From the NCBI RefSeq assembly GCF_029581195.1, contig NZ_CP120737.1, positions 6,053,001 through 6,117,000 on the forward strand: 64,000 nt of DNA, read 5' to 3'. The first letter of the stretch is position 1. Each line of letters starts with the position of its first letter. The notes beneath the pieces were generated by a model. That model worked only from the letters and a program-made list of their open reading frames with translations, did not search any database and was not told where the DNA came from. This stretch comes from Solwaraspora sp. WMMD791. GTDB lineage: Bacteria > Actinomycetota > Actinomycetes > Mycobacteriales > Micromonosporaceae. Below are positions 57,468 through 64,000 of the stretch, one piece after another. The position numbers and the translations under genes were made by a program.

Positions 57468-57956
57468 TCACCGGGTCAGCGTCCGGCGGGCGGCGGCGAC
57501 CACCTCCGGGTCCGTACACCCGGCCGCGTATCCGGCGATCCGGCGGCGAATGTCGCGGCCCAGCAGCCAGATCCCGATCCGGTCGGCGAGCGGGCGCAGC
57601 GGCGCCGGTCGGCAGCGGAAGCTGTAGCGCCAGGTCGCGACGGTGTGACCGGGCTCGGGTGCCGGGGCGAACCGCCAGCCGCCGGCGAACATCTCGAAGA
57701 ACCACGGACCACGCACCATCTTCATGCCGACGTTGGTCGGCGGCGCGTAGGAGACGTACTCGCTGATCATCGTCAGGCCGTGCCGGGACCGGGTGAAGGT
57801 GCGGACGCCCTTGCCGGGGCGGGTGGCACCGTCGACGAAGTGCTGTGTGCGGATGAACGGATCCCAGCGGTGCCGTACCGGCGTGGTGGTCTGGGACACC
57901 GCGAAGGCGAGATCCGGCGGTACGGGGACGGTGACCACCGCTTCGACGACTGGCAT
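57468..57956 (-). CDS. SRPBCC-family protein
   Basis: A 162-residue polyketide cyclase/START-like protein: VEAVVTVPVPPDLAFAVSQTTTPVRHRWDPF, a WRYSFRCRP strand in the second half, and a C-terminal helical tail. No catalytic residues can be assigned. The ATG start begins directly with the first strand. The gene ends about 58 bases before the permease start and could be co-transcribed with it. Confidence 0.8.
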   Translation of the reverse strand: MPVVEAVVTVPVPPDLAFAVSQTTTPVRHRWDPFIRTQHFVDGATRPGKGVRTFTRSRHGLTMISEYVSYAPPTNVGMKMVRGPWFFEMFAGGWRFAPAPEPGHTVATWRYSFRCRPAPLRPLADRIGIWLLGRDIRRRIAGYAAGCTDPEVVAAARRTLTR

Positions 57957-58000
57957 CAGCCCATCCTCCGCTTCCGGGACCAGGCGCCGTCAAGCGTCGG

Positions 58001-58894
58001 TCAGAACAGGGTCAGCGGCTGCGCCGGGATCGGCTCGGGCAGCGCGGCGAGCTGCGGTAGTTCTGCCCGTACCTCGTCGTGGAAACGACGGGCCAGCGTC
58101 GGCGCGTCGGCGTTGTCCGGGGTGTGGATGAACACCGTGGGCGAGCGGCCCTGCCGCAGCCAGGACACCGACGCCTCGACCCAGCGGCGCCAGCCGGCCA
58201 CGGTCTGCTCGACGTCGTCGCGGCCGAGGTAGCGCACGATCGGCCGGTCGGTCAACGCCCGGGTGCGCAGCGGCGTGCGCGGCTTCTTGACCCAGGCGTC
58301 GCGTTCGGCGTCGCTGGTCGGCCCGGTGGCGAAGAACGTCGTGGTGTCGAACGGCACCCATTCGGCGGCTGCGTCGGCGAGCACCTGCTCGAGCCGCCGG
58401 GTCGCGGCAGGGTCGGTGAAGAACGCCGGGTGGCGGACCTCGACGGCGTACCGGTGGTCGCGGGGCAGGCGGCGCAGGAACCGGGCGAGGGTCGGCACGT
58501 CGTCGGGACCGAACGACGCCGGCAGTTGGGCCCAGAGCGCATGGGTACGCGGTCCGAGTGGCGCGATCGCGTCGAGGAAAGCGGTCAACGGCGCGTCGGC
58601 GTCGGTGAGCCGGTGTTCGTGGGTGACGGTTCTCGGCAGTTTGAGGACGAAGCGGAAGTCCGGGTCGGTCTGCGTCGCCCAGGTCGCGACGGTCTCCCGG
58701 GTCGGGGTGGCGTAGAAGGTGGTGTTGCCCTCGACAGCGGTGCACCAGGCGGCGTAGTGGCGCAGCCGCTCGGCCGGCGGTAGCGGGTGCGCGATCAACC
58801 GGCCCTGCCAGGACTTGTGCGTCCACATCGCGCACCCCACCGCGAGTCGGGGCGGCGTCGGCGGCGGACCGGAGAGGGCGGGGCGGCTCGGCAC
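58001..58894 (-). CDS. DUF72 (YecE-like) family protein
   Basis: A 297-residue TIM-barrel-type protein of the DUF72 family. Landmarks are AVGCAMWTHKSWQGRL at the first strand, EGNTTFYATPTRETVATWA, FRFVLKLPRTVTHEHRL, RYAVEVRHPAFFT and the closing FIHTPDNADAPTLARRFH. The active site of this family is not well defined, so no reaction is given. The ATG at 58894 is chosen by length. Confidence 0.92.
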   Translation of the reverse strand: MPSRPALSGPPPTPPRLAVGCAMWTHKSWQGRLIAHPLPPAERLRHYAAWCTAVEGNTTFYATPTRETVATWATQTDPDFRFVLKLPRTVTHEHRLTDADAPLTAFLDAIAPLGPRTHALWAQLPASFGPDDVPTLARFLRRLPRDHRYAVEVRHPAFFTDPAATRRLEQVLADAAAEWVPFDTTTFFATGPTSDAERDAWVKKPRTPLRTRALTDRPIVRYLGRDDVEQTVAGWRRWVEASVSWLRQGRSPTVFIHTPDNADAPTLARRFHDEVRAELPQLAALPEPIPAQPLTLF

Positions 58895-58957
58895 GCCGAC
58901 AACGATAGAGCCACCCCGTTCGAGCGCTGGACTTTACGTCACGTTCATCGAACAGTC

Positions 58958-58986
58958 TTGATCATGGCGATTGAGCGGCTTAGATT
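58958..58986 (+). promoter_or_regulatory. Possible sigma-70-type promoter of the secreted nuclease gene
   Basis: TTGATC (58958-58963) and TAGATT (58981-58986) are spaced by 17 bases, about 80 bases before the nuclease start codon, in the AT-richest part of the intergenic region. Confidence 0.4.
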
Positions 58987-59067
58987 CCCGGCATCGACCT
59001 GCTCGCCGTACCCCCAGGCTGGAGCACCCGACCCGGCCGCGGCGGGCAGCGACACCGGGAGCCCCGC

Positions 59068-59703
59068 ATGGCCCGCCGTACCATCAGCGCCGCCGTCGCC
59101 GCGACGGTCGCCGCCCTCGTCGCCCTCACCCTGACCACCGTCCCCGCCCAGGCCACTCCGCCGAACATCCCGTCCTACAGCACCGCGGTGAGCCGGCTGA
59201 ACTCGCTGACCGTCGCCGCCGAGACGAACCAGTCCAGTTACGACCGGTCGCTGTTCCCGCACTGGATCACGATCACGGGTTCCTGCAACACCCGCGAGCA
59301 GGTGCTCAAGCGTGACGGCACGAACGTGGTGGTCAACAGCAGTTGCGCCGCGACCTCCGGCACCTGGTACAGCCCGTTCGACGGGGCCACCTGGACCGCC
59401 GCCTCCGACGTCGACATCGACCACATGGTGCCGCTGGCCGAGGCGTGGCGCTCCGGTGCCCACGCCTGGACCACCGCCCGGCGGCAGGCGTACGCCAACG
59501 ACCTCGGCGGGCCGGAGCTGTGGGCGGTGACCGACAACGTCAACCAGGCCAAGGGTGACAAGGATCCGGCCGACTGGCAGCCGCCGCTGGCGTCGTTCCG
59601 CTGCACGTACGCCCGCGCCTGGATCCAGGTGAAGTGGTACTACGGGCTGACCGTGGACAGCGCGGAGAAGTCCGCCCTGTCCGGCATGCTCGCCACCTGC
59701 TGA
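59068..59703 (+). CDS. Secreted HNH endonuclease-like protein (GmrSD/DUF1524 type)
   Basis: A 211-residue exported nuclease with a signal peptide (ISAAVAATVAALVALTLTTV, then PAQA). The catalytic region is DVDIDHMVPLAEAWRSGA, the D-H-x-x-P form of the HNH motif, followed by NQAKGDKDPADWQPP, which gives the second His/Asn-type metal ligand region. Such small secreted nucleases are widespread in actinomycetes and probably scavenge nucleic acid. Two Cys pairs likely form disulfides. Confidence 0.88.
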   Translation: MARRTISAAVAATVAALVALTLTTVPAQATPPNIPSYSTAVSRLNSLTVAAETNQSSYDRSLFPHWITITGSCNTREQVLKRDGTNVVVNSSCAATSGTWYSPFDGATWTAASDVDIDHMVPLAEAWRSGAHAWTTARRQAYANDLGGPELWAVTDNVNQAKGDKDPADWQPPLASFRCTYARAWIQVKWYYGLTVDSAEKSALSGMLATC

Positions 59704-59741
59704 CTGACGGCCTGTCGGACGGTCCGGCTACCCTGCCCCGC

Positions 59742-60380
59742 ATGAGTCTCGCGGTAACGGTCGGCATCACCACGGCACTGTCCGGCATCGACGATGAGGG
59801 GGCGGCGCGCAGCCGCGCCGCCCTCGACGAGTTGAGCACCGCGCTGACTGCCGAGGGCGTCGCCTGGCAGGAGCCCTACGAGGTGGCGGTGCCGTCGACC
59901 CGGCCGCACCTGCGCGGTTTTCCCACCGTCGGTCTGCACCAGCTGCGGCGGGTGCTGGCCCTGGTGGATGCGGCGACACCGGTCACCCCGGTCACCGACG
60001 CCGGTGGGCTCGCCGCCGACCGGGAGCTCATCGACGATCAGGCGGCGCTGCTGGAGTCGCACCTGCTGTGCCACTCCGACAGCGCCGGCTACTACGTCCC
60101 GGTCGACTTCGGTGACCCGCTGTTCCTGCCGGCCGAGACCGGGGTCGCCGGCGGCGGCATCGTCGGGTCGAGTCAGGGCCTGCTCGCCGAGCTGCGGCGC
60201 TGCGCGGGGGCGCTCGGCGTCCGGCTCGACCCGGCCGGTGACCTGCCGGACACCGAGGCGGCCCGGTTGTTCGCCCTGCCCGACGACGCCGACTATGCGG
60301 TCGAGACGCAGACCTGGCTCACTCTGCACGAGGCGTGCCGGGCGAGCATCGCCAGCGGTCGGGCCATCGTGTTCCACTGA
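59742..60380 (+). CDS. Conserved hypothetical protein
   Basis: A 212-residue cytoplasmic protein that I do not recognise. It has an amphipathic helical N-terminal third, a central HLLCHSDSAGYYVPVDF segment, and a C-terminal tail ending in RAIVFH. A conserved-looking stretch FGDPLFLPAETGVAGGGIVGSS suggests a ligand loop. The ATG at 59742 is chosen because the preceding in-frame codons overlap the nuclease gene. The function is unknown. Confidence 0.7.
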   Translation: MSLAVTVGITTALSGIDDEGAARSRAALDELSTALTAEGVAWQEPYEVAVPSTRPHLRGFPTVGLHQLRRVLALVDAATPVTPVTDAGGLAADRELIDDQAALLESHLLCHSDSAGYYVPVDFGDPLFLPAETGVAGGGIVGSSQGLLAELRRCAGALGVRLDPAGDLPDTEAARLFALPDDADYAVETQTWLTLHEACRASIASGRAIVFH

Positions 60381-60443
60381 CCGTGCTCCTCGACGACCGG
60401 CCCCCGGCCGGGCGGCGCATCGCCCCCCGGCCGGCCGGTGTGC

Positions 60444-61661
60444 TCAGCGCAGCACGAAGGAAAGCTGTTCGATGGCGAAGTCGACGTCGGATGCGTCGAC
60501 GACCAGCGGCGGGGCGAGCCGGATCGTCGCGCCGTGGGTGTCCTTGGCCAGGACGCCACGGTCGGCCAGCCGCTCACACACCTGCCGGCCGGTGAGCTTC
60601 CCGGGGGCCAGGTCCAGCCCGGCCCACAGGCCGCGACCGCGGACGGCGGACAGCTGGCCGGCGTCGCGCAGGGCACCGAGCCCGGCGTGCAGCCGGGCAC
60701 CCAGCTCGGTCGAGCGCCGCTGGTACTCGCCGGTGGCCAGTAACCGGACCACCTCGGTGGCGACCGCGCACGCGAGGGGGTTGCCGCCGAACGTCGACCC
60801 GTGTTCGCCGGGGCGCAGGACGCCGAGCACCGAGCGGTCGGCGACCACGGCCGACACCGGCACGATGCCGCCGCCGAGCGCCTTGCCCAGCAGGTACATG
60901 TCCGGCACCACGCCCTCGTGGTCGCAGGCGAAGGTGGCCCCGGTGCGGCCCAGCCCGGACTGGATCTCGTCGGCGACGAAGAGCACGTCGTTGCGGGTGC
61001 ACAGGTCGCGTACCCCGGTCAGGTAGCCGTCCGGTGGCACCACCACGCCCTGCTCGCCCTGGATCGGTTCCAGCAGCACCGCGACGCAGGTCTCGTCGAT
61101 CGCGTCGGCCAGCGCGGCGAGGTCGCCGTACGGCACGACCCGGAACCCCGGGGTGTACGGCCCGAAGTCGGCGCGGGCCTCGGCGTCGGTCGAGAAGCTG
61201 ATGATCGTCGTGGTCCGGCCGTGGAAGTTGCCGGCGGCGACCACGATGGTGGCCTGCCCGTCCGGTACGCCTTTGACCTGGTAGCCCCACTTGCGGGCGA
61301 CCTTGATCGCGGTCTCCACCGCCTCGGCACCGGTGTTCATCGGCAGCACCATGTCCTTGCCGCACAGCGCCGCCAGCTCGCGGCAGAAGTCGGCGAACTG
61401 GTCGTGCACGAACGCCCGGCTGGTCAGGGTCAGCCGGTCCAGTTGGGCGTGGGCCGCCGCGATCAGCGTCGGGTGCCGGTGGCCGAAGTTGAGGGCCGAG
61501 TAGCCGGCGAGGCAGTCCAGGTACCGTTTTCCGTCGACGTCGGTGACCCAGGCGCCGGCGGCCTCGCGGAGCACCACCGGCAGCGGGTGGTAGTTGTGCG
61601 CGGTCCACCGTTCGGCGTCGCGCAGCGCGCCGGGTGTCCGCAGCATCCCGTCGACGATCAT
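60444..61661 (-). CDS. rocD: Ornithine aminotransferase
   Basis: A 405-residue PLP-dependent class III aminotransferase that converts ornithine and 2-oxoglutarate to glutamate semialdehyde and glutamate. Landmarks are YLDCLAGYSALNFGHRHP, the MNTGAEAVETAIKVARKWGY helix, VLLEPIQGEQGVVVP, the PLP-binding VLFVADEIQSGLGRTG and the Schiff-base Lys in YLLGKALGGG, with HGSTFGGNPLACAVA. The ATG at 61661 overlaps the stop of the preceding amidinotransferase-fold gene (ATGA), so the two form one arginine/ornithine catabolic operon. Confidence 0.95.
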   Translation of the reverse strand: MIVDGMLRTPGALRDAERWTAHNYHPLPVVLREAAGAWVTDVDGKRYLDCLAGYSALNFGHRHPTLIAAAHAQLDRLTLTSRAFVHDQFADFCRELAALCGKDMVLPMNTGAEAVETAIKVARKWGYQVKGVPDGQATIVVAAGNFHGRTTTIISFSTDAEARADFGPYTPGFRVVPYGDLAALADAIDETCVAVLLEPIQGEQGVVVPPDGYLTGVRDLCTRNDVLFVADEIQSGLGRTGATFACDHEGVVPDMYLLGKALGGGIVPVSAVVADRSVLGVLRPGEHGSTFGGNPLACAVATEVVRLLATGEYQRRSTELGARLHAGLGALRDAGQLSAVRGRGLWAGLDLAPGKLTGRQVCERLADRGVLAKDTHGATIRLAPPLVVDASDVDFAIEQLSFVLR

Positions 61662-62473
61662 CGGCCGGACCCCCTCAGCTCCAGAGTGCAGCACTTCACC
61701 CCGCCGCCGGCCTTGCGCAGCTCGGACAGGTCCACCCCGATCGGCTGGTAGCCGCGCTCGCGCAGCGCCGTGGCCAGCCCTTCGGCCTGCACCGGCAGCA
61801 CCACGTTACGGCCGTCGCTGACCGCGTTGAGCCCGAACGCCGCCGCGTCGGCCAGGCTGGCCGCGATCGCGTCGGGGAACAGTCGCCGCAGCGCGGCGAG
61901 ACTGCCGGGGGAGAAGGCCTCCGGCAGGTACGCGATGGTCCGTTCGTCGATCACGGCGAGCGCGGTGTCCAGGTGGTAGAAGCACGGGTCGACCAGCTGC
62001 AGGGTGACCACCGGGCGGCCGAAGACCTCCTGGGCGTGTGCGTGCGCGGCGGGTGCGGTGCGGAACCCGGTGCCGGCGAGCAGGTAGTCGCCGACCACCA
62101 GGAAGTCGCCTTCGCCCTCGTTGACGTGCTTGGCCTCGTGCACGGTGAATCCGGCCTGCTCCAGCCAGTGGCGGTAGGCGGGGGCCTCGTCGGCCCGTTG
62201 CGGCTCGCGGAACTGTACGGCGAGGGCGTGGCCGTCGATGACGGTGGCGCCGTTGGCGGCGAAGACCATGTCCGGCAGGCCGGGCAGCGGCGTGATCTCG
62301 TCGACCGTGTGACCCAGCTCCCGGTACGTGTCGCGCAGCTGTTCCCACTGCGCGATCGCCAACTCCCGGTCGACCGGGCGGGTCGGGTCCATCCACGGGT
62401 TGATCGCGTATTCCACGGCGAAGTACGTCGGCCGGCACATCAGATAGTGCCGGTGGGTGGCGTGCATCGTCAT
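61658..62473 (-). CDS. Dimethylarginine dimethylaminohydrolase-like (amidinotransferase-fold) enzyme
   Basis: A 271-residue guanidine-modifying enzyme of the DDAH/arginine deiminase superfamily. Visible features are MCRPTYFAVEYAINPWM, the substrate loop LPDMVFAANGATVI, EGEGDFLVVG, the catalytic His region LVDPCFYHLDTAL and the nucleophilic Cys in GGGVKCCTLEL. In actinomycetes this gene commonly precedes rocD, and the product may release ornithine or citrulline from an arginine derivative. The ATG at 62473 has AGGAG upstream. The exact substrate (methylarginine, arginine) cannot be decided from sequence. Confidence 0.88.
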   Translation of the reverse strand: MTMHATHRHYLMCRPTYFAVEYAINPWMDPTRPVDRELAIAQWEQLRDTYRELGHTVDEITPLPGLPDMVFAANGATVIDGHALAVQFREPQRADEAPAYRHWLEQAGFTVHEAKHVNEGEGDFLVVGDYLLAGTGFRTAPAAHAHAQEVFGRPVVTLQLVDPCFYHLDTALAVIDERTIAYLPEAFSPGSLAALRRLFPDAIAASLADAAAFGLNAVSDGRNVVLPVQAEGLATALRERGYQPIGVDLSELRKAGGGVKCCTLELRGSGR

Positions 62474-62553
62474 GTGTCTGGCTCCTGGGGGTCGAAGGCG
62501 CGCCCCGGCGGTGGCCGTGGGCTGGCGCTTGTCTCCACGCTAGAAGCTCAGAC

Positions 62554-62571
62554 CAGCAGAAACCACTGCTG
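62554..62571. promoter_or_regulatory. Dyad CAGCAG-N6-CTGCTG upstream of the amidinotransferase-fold gene
   Basis: A perfect 6-6-6 inverted repeat about 80 bases before the start codon. This is a plausible operator for an Lrp/AsnC- or GntR-type regulator of arginine use; the regulator is not encoded nearby. Confidence 0.4.
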
Positions 62572-62642
62572 TGGATTGCTTGTAGCGGCGAATCGTTGCG
62601 TCATGAATGGGAACAGCCAGCGAAACGTTGCGTACACCTGCT

Positions 62643-62674
62643 TTCGGGGGACGACCACGCTGTCGCCCCCCGAA
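62643..62674 (-). terminator. Hairpin downstream of the DUF4190-like gene
   Basis: TTCGGGGG and CCCCCGAA pair across a 16-base loop, about 110 bases after the minus-strand gene ending at 62785. It is modest evidence for a terminator. Confidence 0.35.
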
Positions 62675-62685
62675 GTTGCGGTGCC

Positions 62686-62764
62686 CGGTGAACCACCGGT
62701 GTTCTCGGCACCCCTGCGGTGAACCACCGCTTCTTCGGGGGCCGGGTGGGGCGGTGAACCACCG
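62686..62764. repeat. Three copies of CGGTGAACCACCG
   Basis: Exact 13-mers at 62686, 62717 and 62752, each a small inverted repeat (CGGTG/CACCG around AAC). The spacing is 31 and 35 bases, about three helical turns, between the membrane protein gene and the arginine operon. Confidence 0.85.
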
Positions 62765-62784
62765 TCCCGGCTGACAATTGCCCG

Positions 62785-63435
62785 TCAGAAGATTCCGGCA
62801 AACTGTGAATCAAGCCACTGCCGTACCTGCTGCACCATGTCCGTCTCGGTGGTCAGCCAGGTCAGCGAGCCGGTCAGCGCCAGGCTGCCGACGAGCATCG
62901 TCCCGAGGGCGAGGACGATCCCCATCAGCGCCTCGGTCCGCCCGGCGATGTGCCGGCGAGCGGTGGCCGAGATCCCGCCGAGGCCGAGGGCGAGCGCGAC
63001 GACGCCGACCGCGATCCCGTACGGCGCGAGGGGGCCGGAGAGGACGAACAGCGCGCCGACGAGCCCGGTGATCAGGCTCAGGGTGGCCAGCAGGCTGGCC
63101 CGGGGGCGGGGGCCGGCCGGAGCCGGCGGGGGAGTCGGCCGACCGGTGGTCTCCTCCCGGGTCGGTGGCTCCGGGCGAGGCCCAGGGGCGGTCGGCCGGG
63201 TGGCCGGGTCGGTGACGGCGGTGTCGCTGCGACGTACCGTGTCGTCGCGGCCTGCGGTGTCGGTCCGCGCCGTGCCCTGCGGCGGCGTCGCGGTCTGCGG
63301 CGGCGTCCGGTCACCGGTCGGCGGGTCGGCCGGGGTCGGGTGGGGCGCGGTCCGAGTGGTGCCGCCGGGTGGCGGCGCGGTCTCGGCCGACGCCGTCGGC
63401 TCCGTACGCCGCGTCAGCGAGGGAATCCTGACCAT
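62785..63435 (-). CDS. Membrane protein with disordered N-terminus (DUF4190-like)
   Basis: A 216-residue protein. The first ~115 residues are a Pro/Thr/Arg-rich disordered tail (cytoplasmic), followed by two to three hydrophobic helices (LLATLSLITGLVGALFVLSG, then GIAVGVVALALGLGG and LMGIVLALGTMLVGSLAL) and a short C-terminal segment DMVQQVRQWLDSQF. This is the layout of DUF4190-type actinomycete membrane proteins. The ATG at 63435 has a perfect AAGGAGG ribosome site. The function is unknown. Confidence 0.75.
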   Translation of the reverse strand: MVRIPSLTRRTEPTASAETAPPPGGTTRTAPHPTPADPPTGDRTPPQTATPPQGTARTDTAGRDDTVRRSDTAVTDPATRPTAPGPRPEPPTREETTGRPTPPPAPAGPRPRASLLATLSLITGLVGALFVLSGPLAPYGIAVGVVALALGLGGISATARRHIAGRTEALMGIVLALGTMLVGSLALTGSLTWLTTETDMVQQVRQWLDSQFAGIF

Positions 63436-63582
63436 CAGACCATCCTCCTTATCGGTGCGCCGGCTCCCCGGTGGTGCAGCCGGCGGTTTCTCCCGGGATA
63501 CCCACACGTCCCGTCCGTCACACACCCCCACCATGCGACCGTTTCGCCGACGATGAACTTCGGGCCGATAGGCTCTGTCGCC

Positions 63583-64000
63583 ATGCCTGAGGGACACACC
63601 ATCCACCGGCTGGCCGCCCACCACCACGTCGTACTGGGCGGAGCGCAGGTCGTCGCGACCAGCCCGCAGGGCCGGTTCGCGGCCGGCGCGCAGCGGCTCA
63701 CCGGCGCCACCCTCACGGCCACCGAGGCGTACGGCAAACACCTGCTGCACCACTACGACGGCGGCAACGGCGGCGGGATCCTGCACGTGCACCTCGGGCT
63801 CTACGGCACCGTCACCGACGGGGCCGGCGCGCCGCCGCCACCGGTCGGGCAGGTCCGGCTGCGGCTGGTCAGCCAACGGCACTGGGTCGACCTGCGCGGC
63901 CCGGCCGCCTGCGAACTGCTCACGCCTGCGGAGGTCGACGCGCTGCGCGGCCGGCTCGGCGCGGACCCGCTGCGCGACGACGCCGACCCGGACACCGCCG
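63583..64000 (+). CDS. nei2: Formamidopyrimidine/endonuclease VIII-type DNA glycosylase, N-terminal part
   Basis: The first 139 residues of a base-excision repair enzyme; the gene runs off the window. It begins MPEGHTIHRLA, with the catalytic Pro2 and Glu3 of the Fpg/Nei family; TEAYGKHLLHHY supplies the conserved Lys, and ILHVHLGLYG the HxGxxG strand. The actinobacterial Nei2 subfamily has this MPEGHT start. The zinc finger expected at the C-terminus is outside the window. Confidence 0.92.
   Translation, partial: MPEGHTIHRLAAHHHVVLGGAQVVATSPQGRFAAGAQRLTGATLTATEAYGKHLLHHYDGGNGGGILHVHLGLYGTVTDGAGAPPPPVGQVRLRLVSQRHWVDLRGPAACELLTPAEVDALRGRLGADPLRDDADPDTA

Larger units (their letters stand above)
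62474..62784. other. Upstream region of the arginine/ornithine operon, 310 bp
   Basis: No gene is supported. The region contains a dyad (62554-62571), a repeated CGTTGCGT, a terminator-like hairpin (62643-62674) and three CGGTGAACCACCG motifs (62686-62764). No regulator gene of the Lrp type, often found beside such operons, is seen. Confidence 0.65.

Noticed and set aside
1-64000. tRNA, rRNA and replication or attachment-site signals
   Set aside because: No cloverleaf-like GTTCGA-type sequence in suitable context, no rRNA, and no att or origin repeats were recognised by reading; a tRNAscan run would be the proper test.

Overview
The window is very GC-rich with strong third-position G/C bias, many GTG and some TTG starts, and translational overlaps of the ATGA/GTGA type. 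A Kgd-type 2-oxoglutarate decarboxylase, MMPL exporter, Xre-DUF397 pairs, an AfsR-like SARP and an SCO7613-like membrane protein all point to a filamentous actinomycete, most likely of the family Micromonosporaceae (inference from gene content; no marker gene such as 16S rRNA is present). I found no rRNA, tRNA or CRISPR array.

Layout. 1-5 kb: start of kgd, a two-gene ABC exporter, a thioesterase-like protein, and an OlsB/OlsA-like pair for ornithine-type aminolipids. 6-10 kb: OmpR-type regulator, sensor kinase and membrane HtrA protease, an envelope-stress layout like mprAB-pepD; matching 11-bp-period direct repeats precede the regulator and the protease. 10-15 kb: MMPL exporter facing a NarL/LuxR-type two-component pair. 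15-21 kb: a 1163-residue M50 metalloprotease with a PqqD-like N-terminus, cNMP-like and FecR-like domains, then a Cys-rich mini-protein, a protein with a RiPP-leader-like N-terminus and five calcium-loop motifs, and an orphan MalK-like ATPase. 21-33 kb: PASTA-less Ser/Thr kinase, patatin, acyltransferase, CutA, giant membrane protein, fatty acid desaturase, lipoprotein, pterin dehydratase, FHA protein.

33-47 kb is an accessory, conflict-type island. It holds a Uma2 operon facing an Xre-DUF397 pair; an AbiEii-type toxin module lying between two 207-bp copies of the DUF397 gene; a fibronectin-III gene split just after its signal peptide by a 917-bp IS5-like element (3-bp target duplication ACT, reading frame restored on excision); a CHAT protease-STAND NTPase with near-identical 40-residue TPR repeats plus a small membrane partner; and a two-gene unit in which a small HeLo/Bell-like effector and a double-NTPase NLR-like protein carry the same short motif (NIGG-[DN]-N-[HY]-GP) at the effector C-terminus and the NLR N-terminus. 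This last pair is the best candidate for an unusual system: an amyloid-type signalling relay for regulated cell death.

47-64 kb: short-chain dehydrogenase with a divergent MmyB-like regulator, SARP regulator, secreted proteins including a Nep1-like (NLP) cytolysin, a decayed maltokinase-cap gene, a secreted transglycosylase-like protein, an orphan sugar-type permease, a secreted HNH nuclease, an arginine/ornithine catabolic pair (amidinotransferase-fold hydrolase and ornithine aminotransferase), and the start of nei2. A 36-bp double-hairpin repeat occurs four times between genes (21.4, 31.2, 46.8 and 55.2 kb) and is likely a genome-wide repeat family.
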